Of a DNA stretch of 64,000 nucleotides, positions 8,720 to 17,680 are shown piece after piece (the first letter of the stretch is position 1; each line of letters starts with the position of its first letter). Below the pieces are notes generated by a model. The model had not been told where the DNA came from and did not search any database. It saw only the letters and a program-made list of their open reading frames with translations. The position numbers and the translations under genes were made by a program. The DNA lies in contig NZ_JAKIKX010000005.1 in assembly GCF_023283925.1 (NCBI RefSeq), forward strand, positions 248,001 to 312,000, written 5' to 3'. The DNA comes from Shewanella marisflavi. Its GTDB lineage: Bacteria; Pseudomonadota; Gammaproteobacteria; Enterobacterales; Shewanellaceae.

Positions 8720-9263
8720 TTAGTGATACACCGCGCTTATAAGAATCTGGAATGAGAGTTTCAATCGCCACGTGGTTGATTCGTTCGATCTCGAATCCGA
8801 GGGACTTGAAATGGGTCAGTATTGTCGTTTCCATCAGGGGAACGGCGGCGGCGACACTCGGGGTGAGCCCCAGTGTCATAGGTTCGAGTACGGTTGGCGT
8901 GCAGCCAAGTACGAAGGTCTTAGGTCTGTCTCCGACCATCTCCATCATGGTCAATGTCTGTAACATCTCCACCTCATGGGCGCTTCCTTGCCAATCGATT
9001 TCGCTGGGAGCCTTGTCGAAATCGAAAAAATAAACTTCTCCTGGGCCTACGCCGTGGGCGTTGACCGTATCGACTACTACAAGATAGTCGTATTTACAGA
9101 TAATGGGAATTAGCCCTTGGGCTAAGGTGCCACCATCCATCACATCGAGCTGATGCGACGGATGGTTAAAGCGATAGTTTTCTTGTAGGTAATTGACAAA
9201 ATGTACGCCGATCCCTTCATCGGCGTACAGCACATTACCAATACCGAGTAACAGTATTTTCAT
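8700..9263 (-). CDS. hyaD: Hydrogenase large-subunit maturation endopeptidase HyaD
   Basis: 187 residues. Proteases of this family (HybD/HupD/HyaD) cut the C-terminal tail from the nickel-loaded large subunit. The nickel-sensing residues are visible: Glu16 in GIGNVLYADEGIGVH, the Asp in VVVDTVNAHG, and the His in GSAHEVEML. The gene follows the cytochrome b subunit by 11 bp and overlaps the HypF-like gene. Its substrate is presumably the HyaB precursor encoded just upstream, which carries a matching DPCxxCxxH site. Confidence 0.93.
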   Translation of the reverse strand: MKILLLGIGNVLYADEGIGVHFVNYLQENYRFNHPSHQLDVMDGGTLAQGLIPIICKYDYLVVVDTVNAHGVGPGEVYFFDFDKAPSEIDWQGSAHEVEMLQTLTMMEMVGDRPKTFVLGCTPTVLEPMTLGLTPSVAAAVPLMETTILTHFKSLGFEIERINHVAIETLIPDSYKRGVSLNEDNKI

Positions 9264-9274
9264 GGCGCCCTTAT

Positions 9275-9946
9275 TTAATGTTTCTTAGGGTGGTAGTCAT
9301 AGCCAGAGACAATAGAATCTACCGAATTATGTTTAAATCTAATGCCGGTCCATACCGCCATGTAGACGTGAATGACGACAAAGATAATAAACACCCAAGT
9401 AAAGTAATGGTGCCAGATACGTACCTGAGCCAAACCGCCCATGGCACTGGTTACCCAAGCAGCCATATCAGCCAACATGCCGCCTAGACCTAAGTGGTAG
9501 ACATTGGCATACAGTGCCAGTCCCGTAATGCAGATAAGTACTGCGACCACAGAAATGGCAAAGTAGGTGACAAACTGTAATGGGCCGTAGACACCTTTCT
9601 TGTCCAGGTGTCCCATCCAGAGATAGGACTTAAGTTGCACTATCCAGCTGTTGACACTGGTGACATCTTTAAAGGATCGCCGCTCAATATCACTCTTGCT
9701 GAAAAAGAACAGATAAGCTCGCACTAAAGTGATGGCACATAGCAGAAAGCCAAACACTTGATGAGCAAATCTTATCCATCCCTGAACCAAGACATCAGAG
9801 CTACTTGGTGCGACCAAGAACGGCCAGGCAATATAGAAACCTGTAATGACAAGAACCAATATGGCTAGCGCTCGCAACCAGTGAAAAATCCTGATCGCGG
9901 CGCTGAAGATAAAGGCTCTCTCATAGGGTACATTGTGTGTAGCCAT
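9275..9946 (-). CDS. hyaC: Hydrogenase cytochrome b subunit HyaC
   Basis: 223 residues from the ATG at 9946, chosen because AAGGAG, overlapping the hyaB stop codon, lies 6-7 nt upstream; a longer frame from 9991 would run back into hyaB. Four hydrophobic segments are visible (about residues 22-42, 60-78, 118-142 and 180-200), with haem-ligand candidate histidines in IFHWLRA, FAHQVFGF and WHHYFTW...IHVY. It belongs to the Ni/Fe-hydrogenase b-type cytochrome family that anchors the periplasmic dimer and passes electrons to the quinone pool. Confidence 0.93.
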   Translation of the reverse strand: MATHNVPYERAFIFSAAIRIFHWLRALAILVLVITGFYIAWPFLVAPSSSDVLVQGWIRFAHQVFGFLLCAITLVRAYLFFFSKSDIERRSFKDVTSVNSWIVQLKSYLWMGHLDKKGVYGPLQFVTYFAISVVAVLICITGLALYANVYHLGLGGMLADMAAWVTSAMGGLAQVRIWHHYFTWVFIIFVVIHVYMAVWTGIRFKHNSVDSIVSGYDYHPKKH

Positions 9947-9956
9947 GAGTTGCTCC

Positions 9957-11663
9957 TTAGTTATTGCCGTTTGGGTCGATACGGAACTCACCCAAGTCTT
10001 GACCCTTATAGTCCATTACGTGTACCGAGCAGGCCATACAAGGGTCGAATGAGTGGATGATACGTATCACCTCAAGGGGCCTAGTCGGATCTTCCATCTT
10101 CAGTCCTATTAGCGATGCCTCATAAGGACCTAACTTACCCGCTGCGTCCACAGGACCTGCGTTCCAGGTGGTGGGCACCACAGCTTGGTAGTTTTCGACT
10201 AAACCATTTTTGATACGGATCCAGTGACTGAGCATGCCGCGTGGCGCCTCAATCATGGCGTGACCCACATACTCCTTGTTTGAATCTATTTCAGGTTTCA
10301 CATAGGTCGCTTCATCGACTTGAATGTTACTAATGAGGGCGTCGAAAGTTTTAAGGCCTTCTTCGGCAACAATCACTGTTTGCAGCATGCGCGCCGCAGT
10401 GCGCCCTAACGTGGTGAACAGCGCCTCAACCGGCAGACCTGTCACTTCCAACAGACCGTTAACGGCATCGACAACCACCTTGTTTCCGCGGGCATAGCTG
10501 ACCAGCAGACTAGAAAGTGGGCCCACTTCGACAGGCTCACCTTGATAGCGTGGTGATTTCACCCAGCTGTACTTACCGTCGCCATCCAGTGTCGGCAACT
10601 TACCGTACACAGTGTCGCGTTCTACAAAACCTGTGTAGTTAGGGATAGTGGTGCCGTCATATGGATGTTGAGGACCCTCTGCATCGTACCAGGCGTGGCT
10701 AACGTCTTCTTTGATCAGGTCTGGGTTTAAATCACTGACATTGGCCAGATCGCCATTCATGATCACACCCTGATCAAACATGTATTGACCATCGGCTAAG
10801 ACAAAGTCATTAGTTGCCATGAAGTTCTTCACATTGACGCCGCCCAGCACGCTAGGCTCGCCGCCGAAGGCTTCTGCTGCCATGACGATATCGGCCTTGT
10901 AGGCACGATGGATAAAGTCGGTCACTATGGCATGCTTCTGTTTCCACTCCTGCAGACGGGCAGGGCTGAGCATGTCACGTACCGAGGTAACACCGCCGAC
11001 TACCAGTGACTGTGGATGCGGCTGCTTACCACCAAAGATGGCCAGCATTTCGGCGGCAACGCGCTGTACTTCCAGTGCCTTAAGGTAGTGTGACAGGGCG
11101 ATTAGGTTCTGCTCTGGGGTAAACTTATAGGTGCTGTTACCCCAGTAGGCGTTGGCGAAGGGGCCGAGTTTACCAGTTTCGACAAAGCCTTTAACACGCT
11201 CTTGTACTGCACGTAGTTCACCTTCACCGGCGGCGATTGGCTTGTCGGTATACTTAAGGGCAACTTGTGCCGCTGCAGCAGGATCGGCGCTTAGTGCTGA
11301 GACCACATCTACCCAATCCAGCCCGTGGAGGTGGTAGAAATGTACTATATGGTCGTGCATATAAAGCGAGGTCTGCATCAGCGAGCGCAGATACTTGGCG
11401 TTTAGTGGGATCTTCAATCCTAAGGCGTTCTCAACCGCCTCAGTACCACAGCGATAGTGGGAATAGGTACAGACACCACAGATACGTTGTACGATAAGGC
11501 CAACATCCATCGGGGTACGTCCCTTAAGGATCACCTCGATGCCACGCCAAAGAGTGGAAGAGGACCAGGCTTTTTGAACAACATTATTTTCGTCGACTTC
11601 GACCTCGATGCGCAGATGGCCTTCGATTCGAGTGATAGGGTCGATAACTACACGTTTGCTCAT
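9957..11663 (-). CDS. hyaB: Periplasmic [NiFe] hydrogenase large subunit HyaB
   Basis: 568 residues from the ATG at 11663, which has a strong AAGGAGG 8 nt upstream; a start at 11702 would overlap the small-subunit gene. It holds the NiFe active site: C62/C65 in RICGVC near the N-terminus and C542/C545 in DPCMACSVH near the C-terminus. His548 marks the maturation cleavage point, leaving a 20-residue tail to be removed, presumably by HyaD. The other large-subunit signature is DPITRIEGH at the start. Export is by hitchhiking with the Tat-tagged small subunit. Confidence 0.97.
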   Translation of the reverse strand: MSKRVVIDPITRIEGHLRIEVEVDENNVVQKAWSSSTLWRGIEVILKGRTPMDVGLIVQRICGVCTYSHYRCGTEAVENALGLKIPLNAKYLRSLMQTSLYMHDHIVHFYHLHGLDWVDVVSALSADPAAAAQVALKYTDKPIAAGEGELRAVQERVKGFVETGKLGPFANAYWGNSTYKFTPEQNLIALSHYLKALEVQRVAAEMLAIFGGKQPHPQSLVVGGVTSVRDMLSPARLQEWKQKHAIVTDFIHRAYKADIVMAAEAFGGEPSVLGGVNVKNFMATNDFVLADGQYMFDQGVIMNGDLANVSDLNPDLIKEDVSHAWYDAEGPQHPYDGTTIPNYTGFVERDTVYGKLPTLDGDGKYSWVKSPRYQGEPVEVGPLSSLLVSYARGNKVVVDAVNGLLEVTGLPVEALFTTLGRTAARMLQTVIVAEEGLKTFDALISNIQVDEATYVKPEIDSNKEYVGHAMIEAPRGMLSHWIRIKNGLVENYQAVVPTTWNAGPVDAAGKLGPYEASLIGLKMEDPTRPLEVIRIIHSFDPCMACSVHVMDYKGQDLGEFRIDPNGNN

Positions 11664-11667
11664 TGAA

Positions 11668-12804
11668 TTAGTCCTCCTTAGAATTGGCAAATACGCTGGC
11701 AACAGCGTGAGCGCCGATACCTACAGCTGTGGCACCCAAGATCACTGCGCCGACAGTATCGGCCGTTGCGTCCAGTCCATGAAGGAGCTGTCTACCAAGG
11801 GGTTTTTCAAAGTCGGCCATATCGTCCCAGAAGTTAGGTTCAGAACAGCCCATGCATCCATGACCTGCGAGTACTGGCCAACTGGTGTGATGGTTGAATC
11901 TTTCTGTGGGGCAGTTGTTATAGGTATAAGGTCCTTTACAGCCCACTTTGTAGAGGCAGTAGCCGTCTTTTGCACCTTGATCGCCAAACTCTTCGACAAA
12001 CTCGCCGGCATCGAAGCGGCCGCGACGTTCACAGTTATCGTGTACCCGTGCGCCATAGGCCCATTTAGGACGGTTAAACATATCCAGTGCGGGAAGTTTA
12101 CCGAACATGATGAAGTACATGAGTGTACCGACTATGTTCTTTTCGCTCGGTGGACAGCCACCTAAGTTAACCACTGTCTTATCGATCACCTTGTCGACAC
12201 CTTTAGCGCCGGTTGGGTTCGGCGCTGCGGCCTGAACGCCACCGAAGGCGGCACAAGTACCCACAGAGATGATGGCGGCTGCGCCCTCGGCTGCATGGGT
12301 GACGATCTCAAGTCCAGTATGGCCCTTACATCCTACCGTTAGGAAGGCACCGTTGTTGGCCGTAGGTATAGCCCCTTCGACCGCGAGTAGATAGTTGCCC
12401 TTATAGGCTTCTAGGGCATGCTCCAGGTTCTCTTCAGCCTGCCAACCCGCAGCGGCCATCAAGGTCTCATGGTATTCCAATGAAACATGATCGAAGATAA
12501 GGGAGTCGAGGTTAGGCGCGTCTGCGCGAACTAATGATTCGGAGCAGCCAGTACATTCGGCCATGTGCAGCCAAATGAGCGGTACCCGATCGGCCAGTTC
12601 GGCGGCTTCGGCAACTAAGGTACTAAATGGTAATGGTAGCGCGAGCATCGCGGTAACGGCGGCGCTCCATTTCATAAAGTCTCGACGGCTAATGCCATGC
12701 TCTTCCATCTTGTCTTGCAATGTATGAGCATGACGAGGCGCTAAGCGACGTAACTCTTCGAGGCGTGCTTGGCCTTGCTGATATAAGGCGGCATGTGTGT
12801 CCAT
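11668..12804 (-). CDS. hyaA: Periplasmic [NiFe] hydrogenase small subunit HyaA
   Basis: 378 residues from the ATG at 12804 (AAAGGG upstream); the frame is open to 12855 but has no better start. A Tat signal is present with SRRDFMK around residue 39, preceded by an unusually long n-region and followed by a hydrophobic stretch ending AEA. Iron-sulfur ligands are visible: CTGCSE, GTCAAFGG and GGCPPSE (proximal); HDNCERRG, YCLYKVGCKGP and CPTERFN (distal and medial); HGCMGCSEP. A C-terminal hydrophobic helix (DTVGAVILGATAVGIGAHAV) anchors it to the membrane. The proximal motif is CTGC rather than CTCC, and no extra Cys is seen near AFLTVGC, so the cluster should be the conventional type. Confidence 0.96.
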   Translation of the reverse strand: MDTHAALYQQGQARLEELRRLAPRHAHTLQDKMEEHGISRRDFMKWSAAVTAMLALPLPFSTLVAEAAELADRVPLIWLHMAECTGCSESLVRADAPNLDSLIFDHVSLEYHETLMAAAGWQAEENLEHALEAYKGNYLLAVEGAIPTANNGAFLTVGCKGHTGLEIVTHAAEGAAAIISVGTCAAFGGVQAAAPNPTGAKGVDKVIDKTVVNLGGCPPSEKNIVGTLMYFIMFGKLPALDMFNRPKWAYGARVHDNCERRGRFDAGEFVEEFGDQGAKDGYCLYKVGCKGPYTYNNCPTERFNHHTSWPVLAGHGCMGCSEPNFWDDMADFEKPLGRQLLHGLDATADTVGAVILGATAVGIGAHAVASVFANSKED

Positions 12805-12885
12805 GGTTAACCCTTTGTTTTCTTTTTGATGCGAAAATGTAGTGGCACGTTTCAATGACTTAGTTTAGGCCTCAAGTTCTGCGCG

Positions 12886-12907
12886 AATGTTGATATATGT
12901 CAACATT
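12886..12907 (-). promoter_or_regulatory. FNR/EtrA-type site of the hydrogenase operon
   Basis: Perfect 8-bp arms AATGTTGA and TCAACATT flank a 6-bp centre. The core TTGAT-ATAT-GTCAA (12890-12903) matches the FNR consensus TTGAT-N4-ATCAA at 9 of 10 positions. The centre is 12896.5. A TAAACT -10-like hexamer lies on the minus strand at 12867-12862, which would put the start point near 12855 and the site at -41.5, the class II activator position. Anaerobic activation of the operon is inferred. Confidence 0.75.
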
Positions 12908-13011
12908 TGTAAACCTTGTGAATCGCAAGGGCTTTTAAGCTTGCCGCGATATGAGCTGGATCAAGTTAATTTTAAAATGTGGGTCAAAATGTCCCAATTT
13001 GACGGGTGAAA

Positions 13012-13025
13012 TTGATCGGCTTCAA
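13012..13025. promoter_or_regulatory. Second FNR-like site
   Basis: TTGAT-CGGC-TTCAA matches the FNR consensus at 9 of 10 positions. It lies 123 bp before the CBS gene start and about 120 bp beyond the hydrogenase site. It may serve the CBS gene or be a distal site for the hydrogenase promoter. Confidence 0.45.
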
Positions 13026-13147
13026 ATTTTTTGATTGTCAAGTAAGTGGCTGTTTTGTCTGCTTATAAATAAAATTGGTCAAATCTTCGGCTTTTTAGAC
13101 CAACCTTATATACACTTAAGGTGCAGACACTAAAAAGGAGTCAGAAT

Positions 13148-13564
13148 ATGGAGTCGATGAAAGTCGTTGATTATATGGATCGCCAACCCGTGTTATTACA
13201 GGCGGATATGACACTGGCTGCTGCAGTCGAAAAGCTGTTAACACAAAAAAAATTAGGCGCGGCTGTGGTTGATACACAGGGTCATTTAGTGGGGTTTTTG
13301 TCGCAACAAGATTGTTTAGCCGTGATGCTAAAGAGTACCTATCATTGTGATCTTACCGCCAACGTGAGCGACTGTATGCGCACCGATGTGCTTAGCGTTG
13401 CTAAAGATGAGTCCATCATAAGCCTTGCCGAGCAGATGCTGCTGCCTAAGCCAAAAATCTATCCGGTTGTCGATCAGGGCAGGGTCATTGGCATCATAGA
13501 TAGAAATGCCGTGCTGAGGGCGATCAATAACTCTATGCAGGAGTGTTATCTCAAGCCTGCCTAA
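13148..13564 (+). CDS. CBS-domain pair protein
   Basis: 138 residues from the ATG at 13148, with AAGGAG 7 nt upstream. Almost the whole protein is two CBS motifs: first about residues 8-65 (DYMDRQPVLLQADMTL, then GAAVVDTQGHLVGFLSQQDC), second about 70-130 (VSDCMRTDVLSVAKDESI, then YPVVDQGRVIGIIDRNAV). Such stand-alone pairs bind adenine nucleotides or similar ligands and act as sensors. No partner domain is present. It is transcribed divergently from the hydrogenase operon and shares its FNR-containing upstream region, so an anaerobiosis-linked role is possible but unproven. Confidence 0.85.
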   Translation: MESMKVVDYMDRQPVLLQADMTLAAAVEKLLTQKKLGAAVVDTQGHLVGFLSQQDCLAVMLKSTYHCDLTANVSDCMRTDVLSVAKDESIISLAEQMLLPKPKIYPVVDQGRVIGIIDRNAVLRAINNSMQECYLKPA

Positions 13565-13576
13565 GCTTATGCTTCA

Positions 13577-13630
13577 GTTCACCTTTTTTCGTATCCCAGT
13601 ATTGGGGCCTCAGTAAGAGAAAAGGTGAAC
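13577..13630. repeat. Perfect 11-bp inverted repeat before hrpA
   Basis: GTTCACCTTTT (13577-13587) is repeated in inverse as AAAAGGTGAAC (13620-13630) with a 32-nt spacer. It starts 13 bp after the CBS gene stop and lies upstream of hrpA. It could be a stem-loop ending the CBS transcript or a leader element of hrpA; there is no T-run after the right arm. Confidence 0.6.
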
Positions 13631-13694
13631 AAATTAGCCCGTCTGGCGCGATTTTCCATACCAAAGTGGACCGTTACTTGGTAGGATCTCTGCT

Positions 13695-16600
13695 TTGTGT
13701 TTTGCTATATGGGTTTTGCATTTGAATTCGCCACGTCACCCCTTGTCTCATGCCTTCTTGAATCAGTGTTATCAGGCCGATGCCTCACGTATCAAACGCC
13801 GCTTACATAGGTTAAAAAAACAGGCCGATGGTGAGCAGAAAAATGAGCAATTGGCTAAGTTAGCTGAGCAGGCCATTGCTGCAGCGGCCAAGGCACAGGA
13901 ACGTTTACAAAACCGACCCGAGATCAGCTATCCCGAAGCCCTGCCAATCTCACAAAAACGTGCGGAAATTGCCGAGGCGATCGCCAACCATCAGGTGGTG
14001 ATTGTGGCCGGTGAAACCGGCTCGGGTAAGACGACTCAGCTGCCTAAAATTTGTCTCGAGCTTGGCCTTGGCAGTCGCGGCCTTATCGGTCACACCCAGC
14101 CCCGTCGACTTGCTGCCCGCAGCGTCGCAAGCCGTGTGGCCGAAGAGCTAGGCAGTCCCTTAGGCGAAGTGGTGGGCTTTAAGGTACGCTTTGCCGATGC
14201 CATCAAGCCGACCTCCTATATTAAGTTGATGACCGACGGTATCTTGTTGGCGGAGCTGAGTTCAGACAAATACCTGGATCAATATGACACCATCATTATT
14301 GATGAGGCCCACGAACGCAGCCTGAATATCGACTTTATTCTGGGTTACCTCAAGAGTGTGCTCAAGCGCCGCCCGGATCTCAAGGTGATCATCACCTCGG
14401 CCACCATAGATGTGGATCGTTTTTCCAAGCATTTTAACAATGCGCCCGTTATCGAGGTGTCGGGTCGAACCTATCCGGTGGAGACCCGCTACCGTCCTTT
14501 AGTGCGCGAACAGGATGAAGACTTGGATCTCACCGACGGCATCTTTGCTGCGGTAGAGGAGCTGATGGCCGAGGGGCCCGGCGATATCCTGATCTTCCTC
14601 AATGGTGAGCGCGAAATCCGCGACCTGGCAGATCAACTCAATAAGCAGCAATACCGAGATACCGAGGTTCTGCCTCTCTATGCGCGCCTCTCCTACGGCG
14701 AGCAGTCTAAGGTGTTTAAGAGCCATCGCGGGCGACGTATTGTGCTGGCCACCAACGTGGCGGAAACCTCGCTGACGGTACCAGGGATCAAGTATGTAAT
14801 TGACCCGGGTACGGCACGTATCAGTCGTTATAGCTACCGCACTAAGGTGCAGCGCCTGCCAATTGAGCCTATCTCTCAGGCCAGCGCCAATCAGCGTCAG
14901 GGTCGTTGTGGCCGCGTGGCGCCGGGGATCTGTATTCGTCTCTACGATGAAGCCGACTTTAACAATCGCCCCGAGTTTACCGATCCCGAGATTTTACGAA
15001 CCAACCTGGCTTCGGTGATTCTACAGATGCTTTCCATTGGCCTTGGCGACATCGAAGGTTTCCCCTTTATTCAGCCGCCCGATGCGCGTTACATTCGCGA
15101 CGGCTTCCTGCTGCTGGAAGAGTTGCAATCGGTGAGCAAACACAAGGGGCAATTGCAACTGACGCCTCTTGGACGCCAGCTGGCGAGTATTCCGGTGGAT
15201 CCGCGCCTGGCGCGCATGGTGGTACAGGCCAAAGACTATGGCTGTCTGCATGAGACATTGGTGATCACTGCGGGTTTGTCGATTCAGGATCCTCGTGAGC
15301 GTCCTATGGATAAGAAGCAGGCCGCCGATGAGGCCCACCGCCGCTTTAACGATAAGGATTCCGATTTTATCGCCTGGGTTAAGCTGTGGGATCATATCAA
15401 GGAGCAGCAAAAGGCCCTGTCGGCCAGTCAGTTCCGCAAGTTATGTAAGCAGGAATTCCTGGCGTACCTGCGGGTGCGTGAGTGGCAGGATCTCTATACG
15501 CAATTGCGTCAGGCAGTGCATGACCTCAAGTGGAAGCTCAACAGTGAGCCCGCCGACTATGAGCTGCTGCATAAATCCCTGCTGACTGGCCTGCTGAGCC
15601 ATATCGGTTTTAAGGATAAGGACAACGAATATCTTGGCGCCCGCAATCGCAAGTTCTTCGTTTTCCCAGGATCGCCGCTGGCGAAGAAGGGGCCAAAATG
15701 GATTATGGCGGCGGAGATGACCGAGACCTCGCGCCTGTTTGCCCGCTGCTGTGCCAAGATCCAGCCGGAATGGGTTGAGCCACTGGCCGGCCATCTGGTA
15801 AAGAAGAGTTATGTCGAACCTCATTTTGAGGCCAAGCAGGGCAGTGTGGTGGCGCTGGAGAATCAGCAGCTCTATGGGTTAACCATAGTCAATCGTCGCC
15901 GAGTGCAATATGGCCCGATCGAGCCTGTTGAGGCCCGCGAGATCTTTATTCGCAGTGCATTGGCAGAAGGGGAACTTCGCACCAAGGAAGCCTTCTTCGT
16001 TAAAAATCGCGCCCTGCTGGAAGATATCGAAGCACTGGAACATAAGTCCCGTCGCCGCGATATCTTGGTGGACGAGCAGGCGCTGGTGGATTTCTATCAG
16101 GCGCGCATCCCCGAGGGGATCTACAATGCGCCTAAGTTATTGACCTGGTGGAAGCAGGAGAAGAAGCGCCAGCCCCATCTGCTGGACTTTGAGCGTGAGC
16201 AGCTGATGAAACGCAGCGATGAGCATGTCTCTGCGCTGGATTTCCCCGACAGCTGGCATCAGGGCAACTTTAACCTCTCTCTGACCTACCATTTTGAACC
16301 CGCCGATCCTGACGATGGCGTCTCAGTGCATCTCCCCGTCGCGCTGCTTAATCAGATAGAGGCTCAAGGCTTCGATTGGTTAGTGCCTGGGCTGAGGGAA
16401 GAGAAGATCACTGCGCTGATCAAATCTTTGCCGAAAACCCTTAGACGTAACTTTGTGCCGGCACCAGATTACGCCAGAGCCTGCCTGCAGGCGATGACTA
16501 GCATTAAGAGCAGCATTAAGAGCAGCACGAATATCAGCGGTGAGATGAGTCTGCTGGAGGCCATGTGTAAGCAGCTGCTGCGGATGAGCGGCGTGCGTAT

Positions 16601-17633
16601 CTCGCCAGATGATTTTGACCTCTCTCAATTGGCGCCGCACCTGCTTATTAACTTTAAGGTTGAAGATGATAACGGCCAACTGTTGGCCCAAGGGCGGGAG
16701 CTGGATCAGCTTAAAGATAAGTTACAGGGTAAGGTGACCCAGGCGATCCGCAATGTGGCCGAGAGTGGTATTGAGCAGAGTGAGCTAACTCAGTGGAGCT
16801 TCGGTGAGCTGCCCAAGCAGTATGAAAAGCGCCGCGGTAATTTCCAGGTGAAGGCGTTTCCTGCGCTGGTGGATAATAAGACTAGTGTAGCGATTAAGCT
16901 ATTTGACGATGAGCATGAAGCCAGTCGCAGTCACAAGGCCGGTTTGCAGCGCCTCTTGCTGCTCAATATGCCATCGCCAGTTAAGCACCTGCAGAATACC
17001 CTGCCCAACAAGGCTAAATTGGCGATGTATTTTAATCCCTTTGGGCAGGTGCAGTATTTAATCGATGATATCTTGTCGGCGGCGGTGCAGCAGCTGCTGG
17101 ATCAGAAGGGCTTAGATGTGCGCAGCGAAGCGCAGTTTGAACAGGCAAAAGATATCGTGCGTCAGGATCTTAACCCTATGGCGGCCAAGATAGCCCTGCA
17201 GGTAGAGGAGATTTTGACCCTGTATCAAAAGGTGAAAAAGCGTCTTAAAGGCAAGATTAGTCTGGATATCGCCTTTGCGATGAGTGATATTCAAACTCAG
17301 CTGGATAACCTGGTGTTTAAAGGGTTTGTAGAGCAGTGCGGTTGGCAGCGCCTGGCAGATTTAATTCGTTATATTAAGGCGATTGATAATCGCTTGGATA
17401 AGCTGCCGGTCGATCCCAATCGCGATCGTTTGCACCTGCACAGTATCAATAATGTGCAGCAGACGCTGGCGGCACAGCTGGCCAAGGTGCCGCGTAGTGC
17501 AGCCGTTCCCGAGGCGCTGCAAGAGGCGCGCTGGATGATAGAGGAGTATCGCGTCTCCTGTTTCGCTCAGGTGCTGGGTACCGCCTATCCCATCTCTGAG
17601 AAGCGTATCCTGAACCGTATCGCCGAAGCCTGA
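13695..17633 (+). CDS. hrpA: ATP-dependent RNA helicase HrpA
   Basis: About 1,312 residues, close to E. coli HrpA (1,300). HrpA is a cytoplasmic DEAH-box helicase linked to mRNA processing and, in E. coli, to rescuing collided ribosomes. Helicase motifs: GETGSGKTTQLPK (I), TQPRRLAARSVA (Ia), DEAHERS (II), SATID (III), NVAETSLTVPGIKYVID (V), QRQGRCGR (VI), followed by the HA2 and OB regions and the long HrpA-specific C-terminal half. No in-frame ATG exists near the N-terminus; a TTG at 13695 or at 13722 must be used, and neither has a good ribosome site, so the exact start is uncertain. Around 16498-16530 a short in-frame duplication encodes SIKSSIKSS. Confidence 0.95.
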   Translation: MCFAIWVLHLNSPRHPLSHAFLNQCYQADASRIKRRLHRLKKQADGEQKNEQLAKLAEQAIAAAAKAQERLQNRPEISYPEALPISQKRAEIAEAIANHQVVIVAGETGSGKTTQLPKICLELGLGSRGLIGHTQPRRLAARSVASRVAEELGSPLGEVVGFKVRFADAIKPTSYIKLMTDGILLAELSSDKYLDQYDTIIIDEAHERSLNIDFILGYLKSVLKRRPDLKVIITSATIDVDRFSKHFNNAPVIEVSGRTYPVETRYRPLVREQDEDLDLTDGIFAAVEELMAEGPGDILIFLNGEREIRDLADQLNKQQYRDTEVLPLYARLSYGEQSKVFKSHRGRRIVLATNVAETSLTVPGIKYVIDPGTARISRYSYRTKVQRLPIEPISQASANQRQGRCGRVAPGICIRLYDEADFNNRPEFTDPEILRTNLASVILQMLSIGLGDIEGFPFIQPPDARYIRDGFLLLEELQSVSKHKGQLQLTPLGRQLASIPVDPRLARMVVQAKDYGCLHETLVITAGLSIQDPRERPMDKKQAADEAHRRFNDKDSDFIAWVKLWDHIKEQQKALSASQFRKLCKQEFLAYLRVREWQDLYTQLRQAVHDLKWKLNSEPADYELLHKSLLTGLLSHIGFKDKDNEYLGARNRKFFVFPGSPLAKKGPKWIMAAEMTETSRLFARCCAKIQPEWVEPLAGHLVKKSYVEPHFEAKQGSVVALENQQLYGLTIVNRRRVQYGPIEPVEAREIFIRSALAEGELRTKEAFFVKNRALLEDIEALEHKSRRRDILVDEQALVDFYQARIPEGIYNAPKLLTWWKQEKKRQPHLLDFEREQLMKRSDEHVSALDFPDSWHQGNFNLSLTYHFEPADPDDGVSVHLPVALLNQIEAQGFDWLVPGLREEKITALIKSLPKTLRRNFVPAPDYARACLQAMTSIKSSIKSSTNISGEMSLLEAMCKQLLRMSGVRISPDDFDLSQLAPHLLINFKVEDDNGQLLAQGRELDQLKDKLQGKVTQAIRNVAESGIEQSELTQWSFGELPKQYEKRRGNFQVKAFPALVDNKTSVAIKLFDDEHEASRSHKAGLQRLLLLNMPSPVKHLQNTLPNKAKLAMYFNPFGQVQYLIDDILSAAVQQLLDQKGLDVRSEAQFEQAKDIVRQDLNPMAAKIALQVEEILTLYQKVKKRLKGKISLDIAFAMSDIQTQLDNLVFKGFVEQCGWQRLADLIRYIKAIDNRLDKLPVDPNRDRLHLHSINNVQQTLAAQLAKVPRSAAVPEALQEARWMIEEYRVSCFAQVLGTAYPISEKRILNRIAEA

Positions 17634-17650
17634 TTGTTGTCATTATGACT

Positions 17651-17680
17651 AAAAAAGCACCCGCAATGGGTGCTTTTTTA
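17651..17680 (+). terminator. Terminator after hrpA
   Basis: AAAAAAGCACCC - GCAAT - GGGTGCTTTTTTA: a stem with A- and T-runs on both sides, so it could work in either direction. It lies 18 bp after the hrpA stop. Confidence 0.9.

Larger units (their letters stand above)
12805..13147. other. Divergent regulatory region, hydrogenase operon / CBS gene
   Basis: About 340 bp, AT-rich, between the leftward hydrogenase operon and the rightward CBS-domain gene. It holds two FNR-like sites, listed separately, and the AAGGAG ribosome site of the CBS gene at 13135-13140. No coding sequence was seen in it. Confidence 0.7.

Noticed and set aside
11608..12165. A 185-codon rightward frame opposite the hydrogenase subunit genes.
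   Set aside because: Antisense shadow of hyaA/hyaB with no ribosome site or family resemblance.
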